This document shows positions 1 to 9,100 of a DNA stretch of 64,000 bases, piece after piece. The position numbers and the translations under genes are program-made. The notes below the pieces were generated by a model that saw nothing but the letters and a program-made list of their open reading frames with translations, did not search any database and was not told the DNA's origin. The DNA is taken from positions 62,001 through 126,000 of the forward strand of contig CAWDTS010000009.1 in NCBI GenBank assembly GCA_963805325.1. Reading direction: 5' to 3'. The DNA comes from DASWJZ01 sp963805325 (GTDB lineage Bacteria; Pseudomonadota; Alphaproteobacteria; Rhizobiales; Afifellaceae). How positions within the stretch are numbered: the stretch's first letter is position 1; each line of letters begins with the position of its first letter.

Positions 1-816
1 GCGCTTCTCTCGGTCGGCAAGGCGCTCAAGGGGACGGTCGAGCTGCATTTCACCTTCGACGAGGAAGCCGGCGGGCTGATCGGCCCAAAATGGCTGATCG
101 ACCGCGGCATCGTGAAGCCGGACTACTGCATCTCCGCCGGTTTTGCCTATTCGGTCGTGACCGCGCACAACGGCTGCCTGCATCTTGAGGTCACGATCCA
201 CGGCCAGTCGGCGCATGCCGCGGCGCCAGAGACGGGGCACGACGCGCTTGAGGCCATGACCGCGGTCATGCACACGCTCTACGAGGAGCGGAAGGACTAC
301 CCGGATCGCGTATCCAAGCATCCGGGCATCGGCCATCCAAATCTCACGATCGGGCTGATCTCCGGCGGCATCAACACCAACGTCGTCCCCGACAAGGTGA
401 CGATCCGCCTAGACCGCCGCATGACGCCCTCGGAAGACCCGGCGCAGGTGGAGGCACATCTTCGCCTCGTCATCGCCCGCAGCGTTAAGGATGTGGCCGG
501 CATATCGGTGGAGATCAATCGCGTGCTCCTCGCCGCGCCGCTGCAGCAGCTTCCCGGAGCGAAGACGCTGATCGAGCCGCTCGTCCGCAACGCGACGGAG
601 ATTCTTGGCGAGAAGCCGAAGGTCGAAGGCGTGCCGCTCTACACCGACGCCAGGCTCTATGCCGAGGCCGGCGTCCCGACCGTTTCCTACGGCGCCGGGC
701 CGCATTCGTTTCTGGAAGCGAACGGACATCGCGCCGACGAAAGGCTGAAGCTCTCCGACCTCACCGCCGCGACGAAGATCGTCGCGCTTTCGCTGGCGGA
801 AATCCTGGCGGCATGA
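1..816 (+). CDS. M20 family metallopeptidase (ArgE/DapE-like), 5' truncated
   Basis: The gene is open from base 1, so its N-terminus lies outside the window; 271 residues are visible. Seen: the FDEEAGG motif at about residues 19-25, holding the acidic catalytic/metal residues of M20 enzymes, then a dimerisation-like region (GQSAHAAAPETGHDA, SGGINTNVVPDKV) and a C-terminal YTDARLYAEAG...PHSFLEANGHRADE stretch with a metal-ligand His. The family hydrolyses N-acyl or amide bonds (N-acetylornithine, succinyl-DAP, carbamoyl substrates). Its stop overlaps the puuE start by 4 bp (ATGA), so the two are translationally coupled. That makes a role in ureide (allantoin/allantoate) breakdown plausible but unproven. 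Confidence 0.85.
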   Translation, partial: ALLSVGKALKGTVELHFTFDEEAGGLIGPKWLIDRGIVKPDYCISAGFAYSVVTAHNGCLHLEVTIHGQSAHAAAPETGHDALEAMTAVMHTLYEERKDYPDRVSKHPGIGHPNLTIGLISGGINTNVVPDKVTIRLDRRMTPSEDPAQVEAHLRLVIARSVKDVAGISVEINRVLLAAPLQQLPGAKTLIEPLVRNATEILGEKPKVEGVPLYTDARLYAEAGVPTVSYGAGPHSFLEANGHRADERLKLSDLTAATKIVALSLAEILAA

Positions 817-1739
817 CGCCGAAGCCCTACCCGCGCGACATGGTCGGCTACGGCCGAAACCCACCCGACCCGCAGTGGCCGGATGGCGCTAACGTCGCGG
901 TGCAATTCGTCATCAACTACGAGGAAGGCGGCGAGAACAACATCCTGCACGGGGACGCTGCCTCCGAAGCTTTCCTGTCGGAGATTGTCGGTGCGCAGCC
1001 GTGGCCCGGCCAGCGTCACATGAACATGGAGTTGATCTACGAATACGGCTCGCGCGCCGGTTTCTGGCGCCTGTGGCGGCTGTTCACGGAGCGCGAGATC
1101 CCGGTCACCGTGTTTGGTGTAGCAATCGCCATGCAGCGCAATCCCGGAGCCGTCGCCGCGATGCGGGAGGCAAGTTGGGAGATTGCCTCGCACGGCCTCA
1201 AATGGATCGACTACCGCGACTTCAGCAAGGAGGAGGAGCGCTCGCAAATCAGCGAGGCTGTGCGCATCCACTCCGAGGTCACCGGTGAGCGCCCGCTCGG
1301 CTTTTACCAGGGGCGCACCTCGATCCATTCAATTCCGCTTGCGATCGAGGAAGGCGGGTTCCTCTACACGTCCGACGTCTATTCCGACGAGCTGCCCTAT
1401 TGGCTGAGCGATGAGAAGGGCCGCCGGCTTCTCGCCGTTCCCTATACGCTCGACGCTAACGACATGCGCTTCGCGACGCCACAGGGCTTCAACTCCGGCG
1501 ACCAGTTCTTCGCTTATCTGAAGGACAGCTTCGACACGCTCTACGCTGAGGGCGAATCGGGCGCGGCCAAGATGATGTCGGTCGGGCTCCATTGCCGGCT
1601 CGTCGGCCGCCCGGGCCGCGCTGCGGCGCTCGCCCGCTTCCTCGACTACGTGAAGGCGAAGGAGCGCGTCTGGCTCACCCGCCGCATCGACATCGCGCGC
1701 CATTGGATCGCGCACCATCCGCCTGGGAACAAGGCCTGA
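813..1739 (+). CDS. puuE: Allantoinase PuuE-type (polysaccharide deacetylase fold)
   Basis: 308 aa. The N-terminal MVGYGRNPPDPQWPDGANVAVQ region, EIASHG motif, SIHSIPLAIEEGG and DVYSDELPYWL are typical of the metal-independent PuuE allantoinases of the NodB/polysaccharide deacetylase superfamily, which open allantoin to allantoate. The start is the ATG overlapping the stop of the upstream M20 peptidase by 4 bp. The rest of the purine route (puuD, xdh, uraH, uraD) lies 8-17 kb away in this window, which supports this reading over a chitooligosaccharide deacetylase. No frameshift is seen. Confidence 0.85.
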   Translation: MTPKPYPRDMVGYGRNPPDPQWPDGANVAVQFVINYEEGGENNILHGDAASEAFLSEIVGAQPWPGQRHMNMELIYEYGSRAGFWRLWRLFTEREIPVTVFGVAIAMQRNPGAVAAMREASWEIASHGLKWIDYRDFSKEEERSQISEAVRIHSEVTGERPLGFYQGRTSIHSIPLAIEEGGFLYTSDVYSDELPYWLSDEKGRRLLAVPYTLDANDMRFATPQGFNSGDQFFAYLKDSFDTLYAEGESGAAKMMSVGLHCRLVGRPGRAAALARFLDYVKAKERVWLTRRIDIARHWIAHHPPGNKA

Positions 1740-1854
1740 AGCGCGTCGCTGTTGACAGCCTCCCGCGGGAGCAGCACAGTTCGACCCCCAAACAAACTCC
1801 CCGCGTCGCAAGCGGGACCGTCGCGCATCTGGCGGGAGGCAGGGCTCGACTTTC

Positions 1855-3310
1855 ATGTACCTAGGAATCGATATCGGCACCTCGTCGGTGAAGGTGGTGC
1901 TGATCGACGCCGATCAGCGGATCATGGCGACGCAGAGCCAGCCGCTCGACGTCCAGCGCCCGCATCCGGGCTGGTCGGAGCAGGACGCGGATAGCTGGGT
2001 CGCGGCGACGTCGGCGGCCATCGACGCGCTGCGCAAGGATCATCCGGACGAGCTGGCGCGCGTGCGCGGCATCGGCCTTTCCGGCCAGATGCACGGAGCC
2101 ACGCTGGTCGACAAGGCGGACCGGCCGCTCCGCCCCTGCATCCTGTGGAACGATGGGCGCTCGGCGGTGGAAGCCGCGGAGCTCGATGCCGACCCACGCT
2201 TCCGGGAGATCACCGGCAACATCGTCTTTCCCGGATTCACGGCACCGAAGCTCGTCTGGGTGCATCGTAACGAGCCCAAGATCTTCGGTGCGGTCGCCAA
2301 AGTGCTTCTGCCCAAGGATTTCGTGCGCCTCTGGCTTACCGGCGACCACGCTTCCGACATGTCGGATTCGGCCGGCACATCCTGGCTCGACGTCGCGAAG
2401 CGCGACTGGTCCGACGCGTTGCTCGCTGCGACGCATCTTCATCGCGATCAGATGCCGAAGCTCTACGAGGGCACCGAGCCGACGGGGAAACTCCGCTCGG
2501 TGCTCGCGACACGCTGGGGCATGAACGCGCCGGTCGTCGCCGGGGGCGCCGGCGACAACGCAGCCTCCGCCTGCGGCGTTGGCACGGTGGCGCCGGGCGC
2601 GGCCTTCGTCTCGCTCGGCACGTCGGGCGTGCTCTTCGTCTCGAACGAGAAATTCCGGCCGAACGCGGCGAGCGCCGTCCACGCCTTTTGCCACGCCTTG
2701 CCGAACACCTGGCACCAGATGGGCGTCATCCTCTCCGCCGCGGCATCGCTTGAATGGCTGAGCGAAGTGACCGGCGCGAGCCCCGGCGAGCTGGCGCAAT
2801 CGGTCGAGACGCATCCTCCCGGCGAGGAGCCGCTGTTCTTCCTCCCCTACCTCTCCGGCGAGCGCACGCCGCACAACGACACAAGCGCGCGCGGAAGCTT
2901 TGTCGGGCTCTCGCACCAGACGGATCGCGCGGCGATGGCGCGCGCCGTGCTCGAGGGCGTCGCCTACGCCTTCGCCGACTGCCTGGAAGCGCTGAAGGTG
3001 GCGGGCACGACGGTGGAGCGCGTGACCGCCGTCGGTGGCGGCTCCCGCTCGCATGCATGGCTCAAGATCATCGCCAACGTGCTGAACGTCCCGGTCGACG
3101 TTCCGAAGGAAGGCGATTTCGGCGGTGCATTCGGTGCGGCCCGACTTCGGGCTCCTTGCGGCGGAGGGCGGCGACCCGCTCGCCGTCTGCGCGCCGCCCA
3201 CGATCAACGAGACGATCGAGCCGGACCGCGCGGCCGTCGACGCCCACCGCGCCCGCTTCCAGCGCTATCGCGCGCTTTATCCCGCTATCAAGGAGGCTCT
3301 TAATCCATGA
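1855..3310 (+). CDS. xylB: Xylulokinase, frameshifted near the 3' end
   Basis: FGGY-family sugar kinase phosphorylating D-xylulose. Seen: N-terminal IDIGTSSVKVV phosphate loop, GLSGQMHG, ILWNDGRS, GGAGDNAASACGVG and the C-terminal AVGGGSRSHAWLKIIANVLNVPV segment. After GGAFGAAR (about 3130-3147) the frame turns to nonsense; removing one C near 3148 restores LGLLAAEGGDPLAVCAPP and an end at 3310. The repaired stop overlaps the xylA start by 4 bp (ATGA), which strongly supports the repair. A GGGAGG-like ribosome site precedes the ATG. Upstream bases 1740-1854 hold only a 12-bp palindrome (CTCCCGCGGGAG, 1760-1771). Confidence 0.9.
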
Positions 3311-4617
3311 GTACCGGCTTTTTCGGCAACCAGCAGCCCATCCGCTATGAAGGACCGGAGAGCCAGAATCCCCTCGCCTTCCGCTGGTACGATCCGGGCC
3401 GCAAGGTGCTCGGCAAGAGTATGGCGGATCATTTCCGCTTCTCTGCCTGCTACTGGCACTCCTTTGCCTGGCCGGGCACCGATCCGTTCGGCGGCGAGAC
3501 GTTCATCCGCCCCTGGTTCGGCGACTCGATGGAAAAGGCAAAGCTCAAGGCCGACGTCGCCTTCGAGATGTTCGAGCTTCTCGGCGTCCCCTTCTTCGCC
3601 TTCCACGACCGCGACATCGCGCCGGAGGGCGCGACGCTGGCCGAATCCAACAAGAACGTGCGCGCGATCGCCGACATCTTCGCCAAAAAGATGGAGACGG
3701 CGAAGGTGCGCCTGCTCTGGGGCACGGCGAACCTCTTCTCCAACCGCCGCTTCATGGCGGGCGCGGCGACCAATCCCGATCCCGACGTCTTCGCCTTTGC
3801 GGCGGCGCAGGTGAAGAACGTGCTTGAGATCACACACGAACTCGGCGGGGCGAACTACGTCCTTTGGGGCGGGCGCGAGGGCTACGAGACGCTTCTCAAC
3901 ACCGACATGAAGCGCGAGCTCGACCAGATGGGCCGCTTCCTGACCATGGTCGTCGATCACGCCGAGAAGATCGGCTTCAAAGGCACGATCCTGATCGAGC
4001 CGAAGCCGAAGGAGCCGACCAAGCATCAATACGATTTCGACGTCGGAACGATCTACGGCAACCTGAAGCGCTTTGACCTCGACAAGAAGGTCAAGATCAA
4101 CATCGAGCAGAACCACGCGATCCTCGCCGGCCACTCCTTCGAGCACGAGATCCAGCTCGCTGCCGCGCTCGGAATTTTCGGCTCGCTCGACCTCAACCGC
4201 GGCGACGATCTCCTCGGCTGGGATACCGATCAGTTCGCCATGAACGTCCCGCAGCTGACGCTGGCGATGATCGAGGTTCTGCGCGCCGGGGGATTTAAGA
4301 CCGGGGGCATGAACTTCGACGCAAAGATCCGCCGCCAGTCGATCGAGCCCGACGACCTCCTCCACGCGCATGTCGGATCGATGGATGCGGCCGCGAAGGC
4401 GTTGCTCAACGCCGCGGCGATTATCGACGACGGCACCTACCAGAAATTCGTCGACGACCGCTATTCCGGTTGGGACGGCGCGATGGGCAAGGACATCCTC
4501 GCGGGCAAGAAGACCCTCGACGATCTCGCCGCTTATGTGGATCAGAAGACGCTTGAGCCGCAGCCGAAGTCGGGCCGGCAGGAATATCTGGAGGGGCTCA
4601 TCAACCGCTTCACGTGA
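3307..4617 (+). CDS. xylA: Xylose isomerase
   Basis: 436 aa, the usual length of proteobacterial XylA. Converts D-xylose to D-xylulose, feeding XylB. Seen: catalytic FHDRDIAPEG near residue 100, the metal-binding LIEPKPKEPTKHQYDFD segment near residue 235, then INIEQNHAILAGHSFEHE and GSLDLNRGDDLLGWDTDQF with further metal ligands. Translationally coupled to xylB by a 4-bp overlap. No xylose transporter or XylR regulator is present in the window, so uptake must be encoded elsewhere. Confidence 0.97.
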   Translation: MSTGFFGNQQPIRYEGPESQNPLAFRWYDPGRKVLGKSMADHFRFSACYWHSFAWPGTDPFGGETFIRPWFGDSMEKAKLKADVAFEMFELLGVPFFAFHDRDIAPEGATLAESNKNVRAIADIFAKKMETAKVRLLWGTANLFSNRRFMAGAATNPDPDVFAFAAAQVKNVLEITHELGGANYVLWGGREGYETLLNTDMKRELDQMGRFLTMVVDHAEKIGFKGTILIEPKPKEPTKHQYDFDVGTIYGNLKRFDLDKKVKINIEQNHAILAGHSFEHEIQLAAALGIFGSLDLNRGDDLLGWDTDQFAMNVPQLTLAMIEVLRAGGFKTGGMNFDAKIRRQSIEPDDLLHAHVGSMDAAAKALLNAAAIIDDGTYQKFVDDRYSGWDGAMGKDILAGKKTLDDLAAYVDQKTLEPQPKSGRQEYLEGLINRFT

Positions 4618-4637
4618 GGCGGGGACCTGCCGAAAGC

Positions 4638-5444
4638 ATGCGCTGTCTGGTCGTCGCCGACCTTCATTACGCGCTCCAGCAATACGACTGGGTGATCGAC
4701 GTCGCGCCGATCTTCGACGTGGTCGTCATTGCCGGCGATCAGCTGGACCAGTCAGCGTTGGTCGACCGCCGCACGCAGAGCATGGTGATCCGCAAATACA
4801 TCAATCGCCTCAAGGACCTGACCCGGATGATCGTATGCTCCGGGAACCACGACCTCGATTCCGCTGATGCCGCGGGAGAGAAGACGACGAAATGGATTCT
4901 CGATGCGCGCTCGGACCGCGTCGCCTGCGACGGGGATTCGCTCGTCGTCGAGGATACGCTCTTCAGCATCTGCCCATGGTGGGATGGTCCGCTCCAGCGC
5001 CGAGCGATCGGCGAGCAGCTGGCCGTCGACGCGGCGCGCCGCGGAGAACGCTGGATCTGGGTGCACCACGCCCCGCCCGATGGCTCACCCGTAAGCTGGG
5101 GCGGCAGCCGTCATTTCGGCGACGCGGAGCTCGTCCGCCTAATCGCGCGCTTCCAGCCGCAGATCGTCCTCTCGGGCCACGTACACCAGTCGCCCTTCAC
5201 GAAGGCCGGCTCCTGGGTCGACCGGATCGGGTCGACATGGGTGTTCAATATGGGGCGCCAGTTCGGCGCGCCGCCGGCTCATATCGTGCTCGACACGGAA
5301 AGCGCGACGGCCCTCTGGTTCTCCGCAGCCGGCAACGAGCGCGTCGATCTCGACAGGCCGTTGCAGCGTCCATTGCAAAAGCTTGAGGTCTTGCCAGCCT
5401 GGCTCACAGCCGCGGGTCGTCCTGACGCTCTGGCGCCGGCATGA
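4638..5444 (+). CDS. Metallophosphoesterase family protein
   Basis: 268 aa from the ATG at 4638. An in-frame GTG at 4614 overlapping xylA is possible, but the family fold begins at MRCLVVADLH. Calcineurin-like phosphoesterase motifs appear in order: ADLHY (D-x-H), IAGDQLDQ (GD), CSGNHDLDS (GNHD), VHHAPPDG and LSGHVHQSPF (GHxH). These bind two metal ions for phosphoester hydrolysis; the substrate cannot be told. It follows xylA by about 20 bp and may be co-transcribed. Its last 41 bases overlap the convergent gene on the other strand. Confidence 0.8.
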   Translation: MRCLVVADLHYALQQYDWVIDVAPIFDVVVIAGDQLDQSALVDRRTQSMVIRKYINRLKDLTRMIVCSGNHDLDSADAAGEKTTKWILDARSDRVACDGDSLVVEDTLFSICPWWDGPLQRRAIGEQLAVDAARRGERWIWVHHAPPDGSPVSWGGSRHFGDAELVRLIARFQPQIVLSGHVHQSPFTKAGSWVDRIGSTWVFNMGRQFGAPPAHIVLDTESATALWFSAAGNERVDLDRPLQRPLQKLEVLPAWLTAAGRPDALAPA

Positions 5445-5901
5445 ACTCGCCGTCCTGCTGCTGCATCAGGCTTTCCAGCACCTCGCCGACCATCCCGAGG
5501 TGATCGCGGCGGTCTTCGAACTGCCGCTTCAGATCGACGAGATAGGTCGTTGCGGCATTCAGGCGCTGCGCCAGCAGCCTAGCGACGTGAAAGCCGATCG
5601 CAGGATGCGAGCGCAGAAACTGCGCGGCGTCTCCGAAGAGATAGAATCGTGCGGGCGAAACGGTCCGCACGGTCGCGGTGTGCGGCACTCCGAGGAGCAC
5701 CGACATCTCGCCGAAGATCGCGCCGGGCTCGTTGACGAGCGCGACCCGCAGGTCCCCGCGCAGCACTTCCACCTGCCCGTCCATCAGCACGAAAATCTGG
5801 CCGGATGTCTCCCCCTCAGCGAGAATCACCGTCCCTGCCGCGCAGTCGAGCCGCTCGCCGTCTCCGCAATGGTCGAGTATCGACGCCATGCCCAGCCCCA
5901 C
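5404..5901 (-). CDS. Cyclic nucleotide-binding domain protein
   Basis: 165 aa, with an alternative ATG at 5889. A single cNMP-binding (Crp-type) beta-roll covers about residues 15-120: GTVILAEGETSGQIFVLMDGQVEVL, then the phosphate-binding cassette-like PGAIFGEMSVLLGVPHTATVRT. After it comes a helical tail, and no DNA-binding helix-turn-helix is present. It is therefore probably a sensor or regulatory partner, not a Crp/FNR transcription factor. Convergent with the metallophosphoesterase and 23 bp downstream of the winged-helix/TPR gene on the same strand, so it may share that gene's transcript. Confidence 0.75.
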   Translation of the reverse strand: MGLGMASILDHCGDGERLDCAAGTVILAEGETSGQIFVLMDGQVEVLRGDLRVALVNEPGAIFGEMSVLLGVPHTATVRTVSPARFYLFGDAAQFLRSHPAIGFHVARLLAQRLNAATTYLVDLKRQFEDRRDHLGMVGEVLESLMQQQDGEFMPAPERQDDPRL

Positions 5902-5924
5902 TTTTGAGATTCAGTTCCGGCCAC

Positions 5925-7496
5925 TCATGCAAAGACTTTCCGCGCGAGCCGGATCTCTTCCGATCGGAAGGCGGGAAAGGCACGCATGTAGGCGTCGAAA
6001 TCGTAGTCCCGGCGAAGCGCGCGGAGCCTTCTCAGATAGTCCGCCGAGAGATCCGGCCTCCCGGCTGCCGCGGCGACATAGGCCGCAATCGCAAGGATGT
6101 GATAGTGGGCGTTCAATTCCTCGACCGCCTGGGCGATGGCGGCGATTGCCTCCTCGTTTTCTCCCAAGCTGACGAGGTTCCTTCCCTTCAGCGCCATCAT
6201 CGCGAACCGCATCGGATCGAAGGGACTGAGCCGTTGCGCGAGGGTGACGGCGTCGTGGCTCTCCTCGACCAAACCGGCGAACTGCAACGCGAAGCCGAGC
6301 GAATACTGCCCGATCGCGAAGCTCGGATTGAGGTCGACGGCCGTTTGCAGGTCACGTTCGGAAGCGCCGTAGTCGCCGGACAGAATGTATGCCCGCCCAA
6401 GCGCGTTGTAGCCCTGAGGATCGCGGGGATCGAGCGAGATCGCCTCCTCTGCCAACTCGCGCGCGCGCCTTATCTCTCCGGCGCGGTCCTTGCTGATCTC
6501 GAGGAAAGCGCGCTGCCAATGTACGAAGGAGAGACCCGAATACGGCCGCGCCGAGCTGGGCTCCAATTCGATCGAGCGCAGGAAATAGCGCTCCGCCTCT
6601 TCGTAGTGCTCGGGGCGGAATTTGTACATGTGCCAGCAGCCGCGATGATACGCCTCCCAGGCGTCGAGATTCTCCGACGGCTTCAACAGCGAGCGCCCGC
6701 GCTCCATCAGTTCGATCTGTGATTCGACCGCGCCGGCAATGGCATCGGAGATGTCACTCTGAATGGCGAAGAGGTCGTCGCGCGTGCGGTCGAACTGCTC
6801 CGACCAGACTTCGGCGCCGCTGGTGGCGTCAGTCAAAGCGGCATGGACGCGGATGTGCCTGCCGATCGTCTGCACGGCGCCGTGCGCGATGTAGCGCACG
6901 CCGAGCATGCCGGCGATCACAGCCGGGGCCTCCTGCGATCCGATGAAGCGGAAGGCGCTGCCGCGCGCGATAACGAAGAGCCAGCGCGTGCGGCCGAGCC
7001 GGGTGATCAGATCGTGCGCAAGACCCTCCGCAAGCAGGCCTGGCTCCCCGATCGTCTGGAACGGAAGAATCGCGATCGACGGCCCGGACGGCAAAACGAG
7101 ATCGGAAGGGCGCGGCGTCTCCGGGTCGGTTGGAGCGTCGGGGGTCGCAGCTTGCGCCGTCGGCGCCGCAGGCTTGGTGTCGGGCTCGACCGTCTCGACG
7201 TCGCCGACGAAGCGGAAACCGCGCTTGTGCACGGTCTTGATTAGCCGCTGCGCCTGCCCGCTATCGTCGATCGCCTGGCGCACGGCCTTCACACGACTTG
7301 AGAGCGCTGCTTCCGAGACGATTCTGCCGTGCCACACCGCCTGCAGAATGTCGTCGCGGCTGACGACGCGATCGCGGTTCTCCACGAGATGCACGAGCAG
7401 CGCAAAGACCTGCGGCTCGACGGGCTGCAGGTCTCCGTTGCGACGCAGTTCCTGCGCCGCAGTGTCGATCGTGAACGAATCGAACCGGTAGATCAT
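5925..7496 (-). CDS. Winged-helix (OmpR/CadC-type) regulator with TPR repeats
   Basis: 523 aa from the ATG at 7496 (MIYRFDSFTID), which starts the winged-helix domain; a longer reading to 7586 is unlikely. Residues 1-100 are a Trans_reg_C domain (VFALLVHLVENRDRVVSRDDILQAVW, TVHKRGFRFVGDV). A proline-rich linker follows, then a TolB/FlgO-like segment (SIAILPFQTIGEPGLLAEGLAHDLITRL) and a run of tetratricopeptide repeats. This architecture is common in alphaproteobacterial adenylate-cyclase-associated regulators. No transmembrane segment is obvious, unlike CadC. Divergent from the DUF1127 gene; the intergenic region 7497-7643 is shared. Confidence 0.8.
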   Translation of the reverse strand: MIYRFDSFTIDTAAQELRRNGDLQPVEPQVFALLVHLVENRDRVVSRDDILQAVWHGRIVSEAALSSRVKAVRQAIDDSGQAQRLIKTVHKRGFRFVGDVETVEPDTKPAAPTAQAATPDAPTDPETPRPSDLVLPSGPSIAILPFQTIGEPGLLAEGLAHDLITRLGRTRWLFVIARGSAFRFIGSQEAPAVIAGMLGVRYIAHGAVQTIGRHIRVHAALTDATSGAEVWSEQFDRTRDDLFAIQSDISDAIAGAVESQIELMERGRSLLKPSENLDAWEAYHRGCWHMYKFRPEHYEEAERYFLRSIELEPSSARPYSGLSFVHWQRAFLEISKDRAGEIRRARELAEEAISLDPRDPQGYNALGRAYILSGDYGASERDLQTAVDLNPSFAIGQYSLGFALQFAGLVEESHDAVTLAQRLSPFDPMRFAMMALKGRNLVSLGENEEAIAAIAQAVEELNAHYHILAIAAYVAAAAGRPDLSADYLRRLRALRRDYDFDAYMRAFPAFRSEEIRLARKVFA

Positions 7497-7589
7497 GCGC
7501 GCGAAACGCCTCTTCTTGTGTGGCTGCTCTCTAGAATCCGGAAAACCTCCAGACAACCTCCCAATCCTCTGCAAGTCTATCGCCAATCC

Positions 7590-7636
7590 CTCCTCTAAGC
7601 AGCGAGCATCGCCGAAAAAATCGGCCCTTAGAGGAG
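7590..7636 (+). promoter_or_regulatory. 5' leader hairpin sequestering the DUF1127 ribosome-binding site
   Basis: A perfect 10-bp inverted repeat CTCCTCTAAG (7590-7599) / CTTAGAGGAG (7627-7636) encloses a second hairpin GCCGA-AAAAA-TCGGC (7611-7625). The right arm contains the AGAGGAG Shine-Dalgarno of the DUF1127 gene starting at 7644, so the left arm acts as an anti-Shine-Dalgarno. This is the layout of an RNA thermometer or another translational switch. The sequence is seen; the regulatory role is inferred. Confidence 0.5.
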
Positions 7637-7643
7637 AGACGCC

Positions 7644-7889
7644 ATGACAATGACCGTGGCCTTGGCGGAAAGCAGTCCTGCCTCCGCCTCCAGCGCCATC
7701 CGGCGCGGTGTCGACTTCATGATCCGCGCCATCGTCGGCCGGGCCATGACCGCCTACGCCGTGGCCCGCACGCGACGCATCCTGAGCGGGCTCGACGACG
7801 AGTCCCTGAAGGACATCGGCCTCAGCCGCGGGCAGATCGATGCCGTCGAGCGCGACTCCCGCTACACGCCCCGCTTTCCGGGCTTTTGA
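7644..7889 (+). CDS. DUF1127 domain-containing protein
   Basis: 81 aa. The C-terminal half (RTRRILSGLDDESLKDIGLSRGQIDAVER) is a classic DUF1127 domain, a short Arg-rich motif in many alphaproteobacterial small proteins. Some members are implicated in RNA turnover, stress or nutrient responses; the role of this one is unknown. It has a strong ribosome site AGAGGAGAG, which can be buried in the upstream hairpin. Its stop lies 15 bp before the following methyltransferase start, so the two probably share a transcript. Confidence 0.9.
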   Translation: MTMTVALAESSPASASSAIRRGVDFMIRAIVGRAMTAYAVARTRRILSGLDDESLKDIGLSRGQIDAVERDSRYTPRFPGF

Positions 7890-7903
7890 AGGTGGAGACG
7901 AAG

Positions 7904-8962
7904 ATGATGGAAGAAGAAAAGCTGCATGCCTTCGTCGGGCAGGTCCTGAACGATCTCGGTGGGGCCTATTCGATCGGCCTCGTCCAGATCGGCGCGAATC
8001 TCGGCCTTTACAAGGCGCTCGCCGACATGGGCCCGATGACAGCCAAGGGACTCGCCCAGCACACCGACCTTTCAGAGCGGTATCTCAGCGAGTGGCTCGC
8101 GCATCAGGCCGCCTCGGGCTACGTGACCTACGACCCGGAGACGGCGAAGTTCGCGCTCACCCCGGAACAGGCGATGGTCTTCGCGGCCAAGGACAGCCCG
8201 GTCTATCTCGTCGACGCGTTCGACACTGCGGCGCGCACGCTCGGCAACCGCCCGACGGTCGAAGCCGCCTTCAAAACCGGCAAGGGCGTCGAGTGGGACC
8301 ACCAGGACGGATGCCTGTTCTGCGCCATCGCCCGCTTCTTCCGCCCCGGCTATCACAATCACCTCGTCACGGAGTGGCTGCCGGCGCTCGACGGTGTGAA
8401 GGAAAAGCTCGAACGCGGCGCCAGGGTCGCCGACGTCGGCTGCGGTTGCGGCTACTCGACGGTGATCATGGCGAACGCCTTCCCGAACTCCGAGTTCGTC
8501 GGTTTCGACTTCCACGAAAAGTCGATCGCCGAGGCGCGCGAGCACGCCAAGGCGCATGGCGCAAGATCGAATGTCCGCTTCGAGGTGAGCCCGGCGAAGG
8601 CTTTCACGGGGAATGACTACGACCTCGTCACCTTCTTCGACTGCCTGCACGACATGGGCGATCCGGCCGGCGCCGCCGCCCACGTCCGTCAGGCGCTGAA
8701 GTCGGACGGAACGTGGATGATCGTGGAGCCGATGGCGCATGACCGCGTGGAGGACAACATCAACCCGGTCGGCCGGCTCTACTATGCGGCTTCGACGATG
8801 ATCTGCGTGCCAACGTCGCTTTCGCAGGAGGTCGGCGCGGCGCTCGGTGCGCAGGCCGGCGAGAAGCGCATCCGCAACGTGGTGACGAACGGTGGCGGCT
8901 TCTCGCACTTCCGCCGCGCGACCGAGACGCCGTTCAACATGATCCTCGAAGCGCGGCCGTGA
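7904..8962 (+). CDS. Class I SAM-dependent methyltransferase with N-terminal winged helix
   Basis: 352 aa from ATG 7904, chosen because an AAGGTGGAG ribosome site precedes it. Residues 1-90 form a small winged-helix dimerisation domain as in O-methyltransferases (SIGLVQIGANLGLYKALADMGPMTAKGLA). The SAM-binding motif VADVGCGCGYST sits near residue 183, followed by FVGFDFH and a DLVTFFDCLHDMGDP motif. The substrate is unknown. A strong GC hairpin at 8989-9021 follows the stop. Confidence 0.85.
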   Translation: MMEEEKLHAFVGQVLNDLGGAYSIGLVQIGANLGLYKALADMGPMTAKGLAQHTDLSERYLSEWLAHQAASGYVTYDPETAKFALTPEQAMVFAAKDSPVYLVDAFDTAARTLGNRPTVEAAFKTGKGVEWDHQDGCLFCAIARFFRPGYHNHLVTEWLPALDGVKEKLERGARVADVGCGCGYSTVIMANAFPNSEFVGFDFHEKSIAEAREHAKAHGARSNVRFEVSPAKAFTGNDYDLVTFFDCLHDMGDPAGAAAHVRQALKSDGTWMIVEPMAHDRVEDNINPVGRLYYAASTMICVPTSLSQEVGAALGAQAGEKRIRNVVTNGGGFSHFRRATETPFNMILEARP

Positions 8963-8988
8963 GGCCAGGGGATCGATGACACCGTTGT

Positions 8989-9021
8989 CCCGGGCGAGAT
9001 GGTTTCGGCCTATCGCCCGGG
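8989..9021 (+). terminator. GC-rich stem-loop downstream of the methyltransferase gene
   Basis: Perfect 9-bp arms CCCGGGCGA (8989-8997) and TCGCCCGGG (9013-9021) with a 15-base loop, starting 26 bp after the stop. No U-tract follows, so it may stabilise the mRNA 3' end or act as a weak terminator rather than a classic intrinsic terminator. Confidence 0.4.
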
Positions 9022-9100
9022 CACGCCTTTCAGCGGCGCATTTCCCCGGCATGCCGCGCTCGTACCCATGGAACCCGCATACGCGCTCGTCTATTGACAC

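Noticed and set aside
1760..1771. CTCCCGCGGGAG palindrome between puuE and xylB
   Set aside because: Short, GC-only and with no U-tract or second copy; not enough to call a terminator or operator.
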